From contig CM056721.1 in NCBI GenBank assembly GCA_029844215.1, forward strand, positions 12,908,368 through 12,972,367: a stretch of 64,000 bases of DNA, written 5' to 3'. The translations under genes were made by a program, and so were the position numbers. The DNA is from Przewalskia tangutica. Taxonomy: Eukaryota; Streptophyta; Magnoliopsida; Solanales; Solanaceae. The notes under the pieces were generated by a model, which was not told where the DNA came from, did no database searches, and saw nothing but the letters and a program-made list of their open reading frames with translations. Each line of letters starts with the position of its first letter. Position 1 is the first letter of the stretch. Of the stretch, positions 48,237 to 58,923 are shown in pieces.

Positions 48237-48241
48237 GTGAC

Positions 48242-50285
48242 TGTTAAACAGTGACCCACAATCACGTTCCAGTCCAGTGGTGGGGCCCTTGCCCTTCCTT
48301 GTATATTTGATAAATATTAGACTTAGAATTATACCTTAATTAATAGTGTAATATTACCATAATTATAAAGTTAATATTTTTATAGAATAAGAATTTCTAG
48401 GTAGAATAGGAAGAGGTTCTTCCTTGTAACTTGTATATATATGTCTTTCATTAATAAGAATAATCAAGGGATTATTTCTTTCATTCTCCGATCCAGCCCA
48501 GAGTCATGATTCAGTCACTCGCAATTAAAGGGGTATTTTTAAACCAAAAAGACATTTTAATTTGAATTATAATGTTTTTTAATCCTACTTACATCGTAAT
48601 CCTGTGTCTACCTTAAATGACCCTAATTGGAAAATTGTCATGACCGAAGAATATAATGCTCTTATTGATAATAAGACGTGAGAGTTGGTATCCCGTTCAT
48701 CTGGTGTTAATATTATTCGGTATATGTGGATTTTTGTTCTTAAGAAAAATTATGATGGTTCATTTGCAAGACATAAGGCTAGACTTGTAGGTGATAGTAA
48801 GACTCAGCAGGTTGGTGTGGATTGTGGTGAGACATTTAGCCCGGTGGTCAAGTCGGCTACCATTCACAATGTGCTCAACTTGGCTCTTTCAAAATCACGG
48901 TCCATTCATCAGCTAGATGTGAAAAATATTTTTCTACATGGTGATCTTCAGAAGACAGTGTATATGCATCAGCCCTTATGGTTTAGGGATACTAGATATC
49001 CTATTCATGTCTGTCCATTGAAGAAGTCTTTGTATGAGCTTAAGTAGTCTCCACGGACTTGGTATAAGAGGTTTGCTGACTATGTTACGACTATGGGTTA
49101 TTCGCACAATAGATCTGATAATTCATTATTCATATATCGTCGGGGTTCTTCCATGACTTATATATTGTTATATATTGATGATATTATCTTGATTGCCTCT
49201 TCTGGTGCTTTGCGAAAGTCTATTATAACAATGTTCAGTTCTGAGTTTGCCATAAAAGACTTGGGCCCAATGAGTTATTTTTTGGGGATTGCAGTCACTC
49301 GTCATGCAGGCGGATTGTTCTTATCACAGAGGAAGTATGCAGCAGAGATCATTGAGAGGGTTGGGATGTCATTCTTTAAGTCCACTTCTACTCTAGTTGA
49401 TATTAAACACAAGTTGGGTGTTGCAACTGACTCTCCATATGAGGATCCGACCCGTCATCGCAGTCTTGCAGGCGCCCTTCCTGATATTACATATGTACAT
49501 CAAGTGTGTTTGTTCATGCATGATCCCAGAGTTGAACATATGAATGCGCTCAAACGCATTCTTAAGTACATTCAGGGAACACTTGAGTATAGGTGGTTGT
49601 CATGACACCAGACGGTCTACGTCTGACTATTGCATGTTTTTAGGTAATAACTTGGTCTCATGATCTTTTAAACGTCAATCCACGCTTTCACGTTCAAGTG
49701 CAGAGACCGAGTATCGAGGGGTAGCCAATGTGGTTTCTGAGTCAGGTTGGTTACGAAATCAACTATTAGAGCTTCATTGTCCTATTGAGAAGGCTACCTT
49801 AGTTTATTGTGATAATATAAGTGTCATCTACCTTTCTGGTAATTCAGTTCAGCATCAGCGCACTAAACACATAGAGATGAATATTCACTTTGATCGAGAG
49901 AAGGTAGCTAAAAGACAAGTACGCGTCTGTCATGTCCCTTCAAGATATCAAATTGTAGACATCTTTACAAAGGGTCTTCCCTCGGTCCTTTTTGAAGATT
50001 TTAGAGACAGTCTCAGCGTACGAATACCGACCGCTATGACTAAGGGGTGTGTTAAACAGTGACCCACGGTCACATTCCAGTCCAGTGGTGGGGCCCTTGC
50101 CCTTTCTTGTATATTTGGTAAATATTAGACTTAGAATTGTATCTTAATTAGTAGTGTAATATTACCATAATTGTAAAGTTAATATTCTTATAGAATAGAG
50201 ATTTTTAGGTAGAATAGAAAGAGGATCTTCCTTGTAACTTGTATATATATGTATTTCGTTAATAAAAATAATATTATTTCTTTCC
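48242..50285 (+). mobile_element. Internally deleted Ty1/copia retrotransposon with both LTRs
   Basis: LTRs lie at 48242-48483 and 50050-50285; both begin TGTTAAACAGTGACCC and are close to identical apart from a 6-bp indel and a few changes. The 5-bp target duplication is GTGAC (48237-48241 and 50286-50290). The whole element is only 2.04 kb; gag, protease and integrase are missing, and only reverse transcriptase-RNase H remains. A purine tract (taagggg) precedes the 3' LTR. The last base of the 3' LTR has lost the usual CA. Confidence 0.92.
48620..50046 (+). pseudogene. Copia reverse transcriptase and RNase H
   Basis: Order as in copia polyproteins: WKIVMTEEYNALIDNKT, ARHKARLVG, GETFSPVVKSATI, IHQLDVKN (usually DVKNAF), LKKSLYELK followed by a stop where family members have KQ, then LLYIDDIILIASS with an intact YIDD, LGPMSYFLGIAVTRH, and the RNase H end STLSRSSAETEYRG, then LVYCDNISVIYL and HIEMNIHFDREKVAK. 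Stops at 48679-48681, 49045 and near 49604, with a deletion around the RNase H start, inactivate it. Confidence 0.92.
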
Positions 50286-51190
50286 GTGACAGAGGGGTGG
50301 GAGTAGTAGTATTTACTCTTTCACCAGCTTCAAAACTCATTTTTATAAGTACAGACCAATTTATCAAAAAATAATCTGACAATTATCTTTCATATTCTGT
50401 CTGTTGAACATGCTGTGCCCGTGGCTAAAACGCTACCCAATATGTGAGCTGGTTCCCTCTTCGAGATGCAGTTCAGTTGTGTATTTATTCTCAAATTTAG
50501 TTGAAATTACCTATATTTTAAAAACATCACTCCCCTTGTTAGAAAATAGTTAGTACCTTAGTTGATTCTCACGGTTAGATTGTTTATTTTCTTAGCTAAC
50601 TGTGTCTATTAAAATAATTTAATCTCGTTTTCAGCTATTTGAAAAGTGATCTAATTAAAAATTTGTAATATTGTTTACTCATAAATCTTTAAATTTATGA
50701 TAAAAAAATAAATAATACTCATGATCCAGGAGGGTGTTCGAAAAATAAAAATATAATGATAGAATTTGAACTTGTAACCTCAATATGAATTTTAAATCCA
50801 AAACCACTAAACCAACATCTTCTCTTATATTTATTCAAAAAAATAAATATATATATATCTTATATACCCTATCCACCCTCGCCCCAACGGCTAACACAAG
50901 TTTACACATGTAACATACTATGTAAAGTAACTAATACTCTCTCGGGATCAAAAACTATTATCCACTTATCAATTTGTATACCTCTTAATAAAATACTAAT
51001 TCTTAAGAAAAAAATAGGTAATTTAATTAAATTATTCTTAATTAAATAAGTATTGAAATTTGATCACATAACACTTAATAGGGATAAATTTAGAAAAATA
51101 AAATTAATTCTTTCTTAATTTAATAAATTGAATACTTTTTTTGACCTAATGAAAAAAAAGTAGTGTAAACTCCTATTAATTAGTATGGAG
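50286..51190. other. Unassigned AT-rich intergenic stretch
   Basis: No gene or full repeat recognised between the copia target duplication and the second large hAT. A phrase gaatttgaacttgtaacctc near 50762 resembles a tRNA B-box, but no other SINE feature follows. Confidence 0.3.
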
Positions 51191-54100
51191 TAGGGATGGC
51201 CAACGGGGCGGGGCTACCCGACCTCGCCCCGACCCCACCCCGACTCCTCTTGATCCGGTCTCGGGATCGAATACCGGTATTCGGTCTCGGTTTTGGTACG
51301 GGGTCAGGAATATTCCCCGACCCCACCCCACCCCTTACCGTCTGTTGCACAACGACTATTTTGACAATTTGGCCATTGTGCAATGGCCAAATGCCACCCC
51401 CAGCCCCAGGCCAACCCCCCTAACCCCTTAATATTTATTTTTAACTCATAAGTTATTATATTTACACTTTAATCCAATTTTTTAACTATAAATATCTCAT
51501 TTTCTCTTCATTCTTTCTCACAAATCTTCCTACAATCTCTCTAACAATCTCTCATTCTCTCTACATTGTCTACTAAATATTCAATTTTATTTATTCATTT
51601 GGTAGTGAAGTTGACAACTAGCTTGAGGATCATCCAACGAGCAAAGTTTCAATTTCCAACCTCTCGATTACACGTCGACGTTACGTCGGCGTTTGGTACA
51701 TTCGTTCCTTCATTAAATTATTATTATGTATTTATTTTATTTAACACACTTAATTTCATTATCTTTAACTATTTATTTGCATAAATAAAATGAAAGGACT
51801 TAGAGATATGATTAAGGGTAAGAGTGTTTCTTCTAGTAGGGGTAACAATGACAAGAGTACTTCTTCTAGTCATCCAGGGCGATTCCGTTGATACTGAATT
51901 ATTTTCTGAAGTACCATTAGATTTAGACGGTGAGCTATTTTCTGGAACTCAACTAGATTTTAATTTAGAAGATAATGCACCTCAAACTGCACCGCCTCCT
52001 ATTTCCCATTGTATGAGACGAGACCCACCTCAACGAAAATTAAAATCAGATGTATGGGCTTTTTTGATAGGGACGTAGAAAATGAAGTTGTTAGATGCAC
52101 AATTTGTAAAATATGGGAAAAGGTCAGTGCGAGACGGGAGGTTTAACTACACACTTGAATATATTTCACAAAGTTAGGTGGGATGAATATAAGGCTAAAA
52201 AAAGGGTGCGCAAGCGCCCTCTCCGTCGGGACAATGTTCACATACTGTTCCGGATCAGATACAAGGTCAAATTGACTCTATGACAGGGGCAGTTGTAGGC
52301 CATAAATACGATAAACATAAAAAATAGGGAGGCATTATCAAAGTTAGTTGCAGTGGAGGGTTTGCCTTTTTCATTTCCTGAATCTCCTGGTTTTATTCAT
52401 TATATAAGAGAAATGTACAATACTGCTTATAACGGTTTTTCTAGATCAACTGTTAGGAGAGATGTTTTTAAATTTGCACACGAATATCAACAATATTACG
52501 TTATTTATTATATCATTACCCTAGAAAAGTATTTATTACATCTGATATAGACCGTAGTACTAACTGTCATGTTTATTTAACGGTAACATGTCATTGGGTA
52601 AATTATAATTGGTGTATGCAAAAATGAATTTTAGCGTATAGATATATAGATAGTAGGCACACTGGTATTTTTATTCAAGAAAATATTTATTATGTTTGCG
52701 ATTATTATGTCATAACTGATAAAATCATGATTATTATATTAGATAACACTTCTTCTAATATTGCTGCTGTTAGAATATTAAAAAATGTCTTAACTCCATC
52801 TTTTTCAGATAATTTTCATATACAATGTGCATGTCATATTTATAGCTTAGATGTAAATGATGATATATTACTTTTTGAAAACATTCTTGGAAAATTACAA
52901 TTTGTTATAAACTATATTTTTTAAAATAATAGAATACAACGACTAAAAGAATATAAAAAAACTTGTCATGATTGTCAACTACCTTACATAAAAATTCCCG
53001 AAGAAGTATGCACTAGATGAAATTCTTTATACAACCAACTACGTGTTGCTTATGAGTATAGATGATCTATAACTTTATTTTTTAACGCCCGTAATCAAAA
53101 TCTTACTGATATGCTTATAGATTTCGATTGGGATACAATTTTAGAATTTATTACATTTTTAGAGAAATTTTATCTAGCTACTAAAAAATTTTCCAGTATT
53201 TATTATCATACTATTTCATCAATGTTATTTTATATAGCTCTAATATTTATATTACTTAGTGAATATATGGAAAAACCAGCTTATAAGACACCTATTAAAA
53301 AATGTTTCTAAAAATGAAAAAATATTTTATTCATATTCCCCCAATTTATATTATTAGTGTTGTATTAAATCTGTCTATTAAAATAGACGGTTGTAAATCA
53401 CTTATTGAAACTATTTATGATTGCATAGATAAACTTCCACCTCCATCTCCTAAAAATCCAAATGACCCACTAACTATTGAAAAAAATAGAGAAGAAGTAT
53501 TGTCTAGCCTACGAGATGAATGTAAAAAAGTATATACGCATTACCAACAAGAAAATGCTAGCAACAAATCGGCTTCCATGCCTCATTCTTCTTCTTCTTC
53601 TTCAACACAACCATAAAAATGACATGCTTCTGCGGCTAGCGTTGAAAGCCTCAGACATAGAATGTTTAGTGGTAACATTTCTAACCAAGTTAACGAGTTT
53701 GATGTTTTTGTTTTGCACAGTGTTGTACCATATAAATCAATTGAAAATGGAGAGGGGCGTGAAGACTTGTTAAAATACTGGAGGGAGAATGAAAAGAATT
53801 TTCCAACACTATCTAAGATGTGCCGAGATGTGTTGAACATTCAAGCGTCATCAACAACGTCTGAAAACACGTTTTCTGCGAGAAAATTTTAAATAGGGGA
53901 GCACATACATTCATTGACAGAAGACTCATTAGAGATTGCAGGTCTATTTAGAGACTGAATTCGTGCGGAGCGTAGGAGGTGCGGCCAACCGGAGATCAAC
54001 GAAGAAGACTACAACTACAACGAAAATTTTATCCGACGTTTGTGCAAGCGACGTCGACCAATTTGACCAACAAATACCAATTTCAACCGAAGAACCACAA

Positions 54101-54546
54101 GAAATAATAAACAAATTAGAAAAATTGTTTCTTAAAATATAATTCTTTTAATTGTAATTTTACTATGTTATTTATTTGCAACTTTCAATATCACGAAGTT
54201 GTAATTTTGAAATTGTATTACCAAAGAAAAAACATACTTCTATCGAATAATATAAGATGCACAAAAAAAACCTTGTGATGTTTTTATTAAACTATATTGT
54301 TGTTGTTGTGTGTTAATTATTTAATTTAAGGGCAAATAAAAAATTGCCCAATCCCGACCCTTCTCCGACCTCGCACTGACCCTACCCGACCCCACCCCAC
54401 CCCGACCCTAATCCCGACCCCTCAGGATCGGGACGAGAAGGCGACAGACCCCGCCAGCAACCCACCAAACCACAACCCCACCCTACCCAGCCCCGCCAAA
54501 CCCCAACCCCCAACCCTACCCCACCCCGCCCCGTTGGCCAGCCCTA
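51191..54546 (+). mobile_element. hAT-superfamily DNA transposon, copy 2
   Basis: Terminal inverted repeats TAGGGATGGCCAACGGGG and, in reverse, TAGGGCTGGCCAACGGGG, followed on both sides by strongly G/C-rich subterminal DNA. TATGGAG occurs directly left (51184-51190) and, four bases (TTAC) beyond the right end, at 54551-54557. It has the same family and layout as 25250-28738, with much better preserved ends. Confidence 0.9.
51790..54140 (+). pseudogene. hAT transposase (RICESLEEPER-like), decayed copy 2
   Basis: Begins ATGAAAGGACTTAGAG in the same place as copy 1. Pieces in order: an acidic N-terminus, a BED-finger region (near 51985-52200, VVRCTICK-like text), VEGLPFSFPESPGFIHYIREM, IILDNTSSNIAAVRILKNVL, FHIQCACHIYSLDVNDD, then the C-terminal hATC part NFPTLSKMCRDVLNIQASS with TSENTFSARKF where active members read SESAFS.GGR. 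Multiple stops and shifts inactivate it. Confidence 0.88.
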
Positions 54547-54871
54547 TTACTATGGAGTAATGAGAAATTAGGAAGTAAAATAAGGGGAGTGATTGGAATT
54601 GGACAGGTTGTCGCTGTCCATTAGCTATCTCGTCAGTGTCATCAACAACAACATTTTTCACAATGTATACATTTTCTTCTACATTACTTCACTATCTTAT
54701 TTTTCTTATTATAGGTTAGGTAACACTAATAAAAGTAGTGTTATAATCCAAAAAGCCAAAATAACAGCACCATCTCCGTTATTGCCACTATATTTTCCAA
54801 CCCCACTTTCTCCCTCCTCCTCCTCCTCCATAATACCCCCTTTATCCCTCCATTGAACAATCCACACCCAA
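54547..54871 (+). promoter_or_regulatory. Endoglucanase promoter and start of leader
   Basis: About 320 bp between the hAT element and the duplicated leader. It has a CTC trinucleotide run near 54811-54828, typical of plant core promoters (Y patch), and no clear TATA box. The hAT inserted only about 580 bp upstream of the start codon. Confidence 0.45.
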
Positions 54872-55101
54872 TTCTTGAAAGAAACAGTAGATCAACACTT
54901 ACCCAATTCACCATTTATCAAATCTTGAAAAAAAGATCCAAGCTTTACATGTTTTGAGCTTGTGGGTGTGTTTTATTCAGCTCTATTCTTGAAAGAAACT
55001 GTAGATCAAGCCTTATCCAGTTCACAATTTATCGAATTTTGAAAAAAAATATTCAAGCTTTAAACGTTTTGAGCTTGTGGGTGTGTGGTTTTTCAGCTCT
55101 A
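54872..55101 (+). repeat. Tandem duplication in the endoglucanase 5' leader
   Basis: Two units of about 114 bp (54872-54985 and 54986-55101). Both contain ttcttgaaagaaac.gtagat, a gaaaaaaa run, caagcttta, gttttgagcttgtgggtgtg and end ttcagctcta. Divergence is roughly 10-15 percent. The second unit ends 22 bp before the start codon. Confidence 0.85.
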
Positions 55102-55123
55102 AACTAAGTACCCAAAAGTAAGT

Positions 55124-58100
55124 ATGTATGGTAGGGATCCATGGGGTGGACCATTGGAGATCAACACTGCTGATTCAGCAACAGATGATGATAGGAGCAG
55201 GAACTTGCAACTTTTTGATAGGGCGGCTATGTCTAGGAATCTTGATGAGACACAACAGAGCTGGTTGTTGGGTCCAACAGAGCAAAAGAAGAAGAAATAT
55301 GTGGATCTTGGTTGTATTATTGTGAGTAGGAAGATATTCAAGTGGACTGTTGGATGTATTCTTGCTGCTGCACTTTTAGCTGGATTTATTACTATGATTG
55401 TTAAGCTTGCACCTAGACACAAACATCATAATCCACCACCTGATAATTATACTCTTGCTCTTCGTAAAGCCCTTATGTTCTTCAATGCCCAGAAATGTGA
55501 GTCTTCTGTTCTTTCATTATTTGTTTATTATTTGTGTGAATTCTTGAATCCGTGTGCTTAAAGATGTCATCTTTACTTTACTATTTCGTTGATAATTAGA
55601 TCTGATTTATTATGGGTTTTGTCTGGGTTTTAGTTTGTGATAAGATTAATAGCTGGAAATTGTATGATATCAGTGATGCATGATTCAGTCCTTTGTATTA
55701 ATCTTCTTGTGTTGTTTGCTTTGATTTGGAAATATTTATTAGTTATTTTCCCCCAAATTATGGTTTATTTAGTTGATCAAGGTTCCCAAGGGTCTACCGG
55801 ATTTGTAGGGGTAAGGTTTGATACATACTACCCTCCTCATACCCCACTTGTGAGATTGCACTGTGTATGTTGTTGTTGTTAAGTTGATCAAGGTCACTTT
55901 ATAAAAAATATGATATTTATCCATTTATTTTATGTGATATATGGAATGGCTCTATGTGCTATTAGCCAAACGCCTTTGACTTAAGATTGGAAGATTACTG
56001 CATCAACAACAGCTTGATTTTAGATGCACTAATTTTGACTTAGCTGATGTACATTAGACTCTTATGGATTTTGGAGGTTCATAGTGTTTGAATACTGGGT
56101 TTGGGGCCTTTTGGCGGTTCATGTATTTAATCTAGTATTTGAATGCTGGGTTTTGGGCTTTTTGGTTTTTCGTGTATTTTTAATCTAGTGTTTGAATGAT
56201 GGGTTTTTGGCTTATATGTGGTTATAGCTTAATTTATTGCTAATCCTCTGTTGGTAATTACAGCTGGAAAGTTGCCCAAGCACAACAATGTGTCATGGAG
56301 GGGGAATTCATGTTTGCAAGATGGCAAGTCTGATGATTCAACTATGTTCAAGAATTTGGTTGGGGGGTATTATGATGCCGGAGATGCAATCAAGTATAAC
56401 TTCCCTCAGTCATTTGCTCTCACTATGTTAAGCTGGAGTGTGATCGAGTATAGTGCAAAATACGAAGCTGCTGGGGAGCTCAATCATGTTAAAGATATTA
56501 TTAAGTGGGGTACTGATTATCTCCTGAAGACCTTCAATAACTCTGCTGATACCATAGACCGGATTGCTGCACAGGTAACCATCATTTATTTTGTATTATA
56601 AATGTGTAGATCACAAATTTTCTTAACTAGAGTATTATAGTTTGTTCTATCATCAGTAATTAGTACTCCCTCCGTCCCAACTTATGTGAAGGTATTTGAC
56701 TTGGGCACGAAGTTTAAGAATGAAAGAAAGAGTTTGAAACTTGTGGTCTAAAATAAGTCTTAGATATTTAAATCATCTCATTAAGGGTCAAATGGTAAGT
56801 TTAAAGTGAAATTGTTAATATAGGAATGTGTCATTCTTTTCGTGACTGTCTAAAAAGGAAAGAATGTCACATAAATTGAGACAGAGGGAGTATTCAGCTC
56901 TAACCAGTTATCATCCCCTTGGCCGTCTGAATCATGATTGTCATTATACTTTTTACACTTTTAAGATAAATATAATCTCTAGTCTGGCTTTTTGACTTTC
57001 ACCGAGTCTCCTCCTGGTTCCTTCTTGAAAATCAGATCACTATCAATGACTGCATGAAATTTATTTGAACTACTTTATCTCATTGGACGAATTCTGTTAT
57101 GTTTATATAGGTTGGAAAAGGGGATACTTCTGGAGGGCCTGAGCCCAATGATCACTATTGTTGGGTGCGTCCAGAAGACATTGATTACGATCGGCCCGTG
57201 ACTGAATGTCACAGCTGCTCGGACCTTGCTGGAGAGATGTCTGCTGCTCTGGCTTCTGCCTCCATTGTTTTTAAGGACAACCAGGCTTACTCACAAAAAC
57301 TTGCACATGGTGCTAGAACTCTCTTCAAATTTTCTAGAGACCAGCGTGGTAGATACAGTGTCGGCAATGAAGCTGAAACTTTCTACAATTCTACCGGTTA
57401 TTGGGATGAGTTTATATGGGGTGCAGCATGGCTGTATTATGCCACTGGAAATTCTTCATATCTTCAACTTGCTACAACTCCTGGTATTGCCAAACATGCT
57501 GGTGCTTTCTGGGGTGGCCCTGATTATGGTGTACTCAGCTGGGATAACAAGCTCACTGGAGCTCAGGTCAGTCGATATTGCCTCTTCTAGTATTTTTTTG
57601 CAGCTATTGTTCTTGAGACTCGTAAGCTAGGAGGTGTTATTTCTTAGAGGGCTATAACACTGCTTTTCATTGTCTCTTCAGGTGCTGCTGAGCCGTATGA
57701 GGCTGTTTCTGAGTCCTGGATATCCTTATGAAGAAATATTAAGGACATTTCACAACCAAACTAGCATAATCATGTGCTCCTACTTGCCAATCTTCACTTC
57801 TTTTAATCGTACAAAAGGTAACCATTTTTTATCCTCCAGTTTGCATGTAAAGTTATTTGAAATTCTTAGTTTGAAATCTAAGCCAATTCTTTTGGGCCTT
57901 TCCAGGAGGGCTAATCCAATTAAACCATGGAAGGCCTCAACCACTCCAGTATGTAGTCAATGCAGCCTTCCTGGCTACCTTGTTTAGTGACTATCTCGCA
58001 GCTGCCGATACTCCTGGATGGTACTGTGGACCCAATTTCTACTCCACTGATTTCCTGCGTAAATTCGCGGAGACCCAGGTAAATGAAACTCTCCTACTTT

Positions 58101-58923
58101 TAAGTTAATAACTCCCTTATTATTCTCGGGGCTAGATTGGCCTCATATATGGTGTAGAAACAATGAATGATAATTAGTTGCTGGAGTGTGTAGAATATTT
58201 TAGGCACATGGTATAAGCAAGGTTTCCTTTACTATTTTTGTTGTCAATACTTTTCTTCGATATTTTCATCATAGCCTTTTACTATTGTATTTTTCAAACC
58301 TGTTTCGAAAAACGCTTTTCTTGAGCCGAGGGTCTCTCGGAAACAACCTCACTACCCCACAAAGGTAGGGGTAGGTCGGCGCCCTCCCCAGACCCCACTT
58401 GTGGGGATCACACTGGGTATGTTGTTGTTGTTGTTGGTACAAGCAAGTTTTCCTTTGCCTATTCTGTTGTAAGGTGAAAATCATTGCTGGGTTTAACTTG
58501 GTCGTTTCTTTGACTTTGTAGATCGACTACATCCTTGGCAAGAATCCCAGGAAAATGAGTTATGTTGTTGGCTACGGCAATCACTACCCTAAGCGTGTCC
58601 ACCACAGAGGGGCATCAATTCCTAAAAACAAGGTCAAGTATAACTGTAAAGGAGGATGGAAATGGAGAGATTCATCTAAGGCTAATCCAAATACTATTGT
58701 TGGAGCCATGGTTGCTGGACCAGACAAGCATGATGGTTTCCATGATGTCCGTTCTAATTACAATTACACGGAGCCTACTCTTGCTGGAAATGCTGGTTTA
58801 GTTGCAGCTCTCGTGGCTCTATCTGGAGATAGAGACGTTGGAGTTGATAAGAACACATTATTCTCTGCAGTACCACCGATGTTTCCCACTCCACCACCTC
58901 CGCCAGCTCCTTGGAAACCATGA
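55124..58923 (+). CDS. KOR1: Membrane-anchored endo-1,4-beta-glucanase, KORRIGAN type (GH9)
   Basis: KORRIGAN GH9 enzymes cleave beta-1,4-glucan at the plasma membrane and Golgi and associate with cellulose synthase complexes during wall formation. Six exons with GT-AG borders and consistent phase: 55124-55496, 56264-56574, 57111-57566, 57682-57817, 57906-58078, 58522-58923 (TGA), giving 616 aa, near the family's roughly 620. The type II membrane layout is clear: cytosolic tail (1-70) with sorting motifs LL (48-49) and YVDL (59-62), then one transmembrane helix (about 72-94). GH9 features: GGYYDAGDAIK near 158-168, NHGRPQPLQY with His433, NYTEPTLAGNAG with Glu567, and a Pro-rich C-terminus (FPTPPPPPAPWKP). 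No break is seen. Introns carry a Stowaway MITE and two LINE tail fragments. Confidence 0.96.
55775..55880 (+). mobile_element. LINE/SINE 3' tail fragment in endoglucanase intron 1
   Basis: ccaagggtctaccgga, then actaccctcctcatacccca and tgtgtatgttgttgttgtt: the RTE/TS 3' end with TTG tail, about 105 bp. Confidence 0.75.
56666..56890. mobile_element. Stowaway-type MITE in endoglucanase intron 2
   Basis: 225 bp with ends CTCCCTCCGTCCC and, at the right, GACAGAGGGAG, flanked by TA (56664-56665 and 56891-56892). Confidence 0.88.
58316..58438 (+). mobile_element. LINE/SINE 3' tail fragment in endoglucanase intron 5
   Basis: ttgagccgagggtctctcgg, ccctccccagaccccact, and a tail tgttgttgttgttg. 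Same 3' end as the LINE in eIF3c intron 2, about 120 bp. Confidence 0.8.

Noticed and set aside
58269..58484. 71-codon minus-strand frame in an endoglucanase intron
   Set aside because: It is the reverse translation of a LINE/SINE 3' tail (QQQQ from the TTG repeat).
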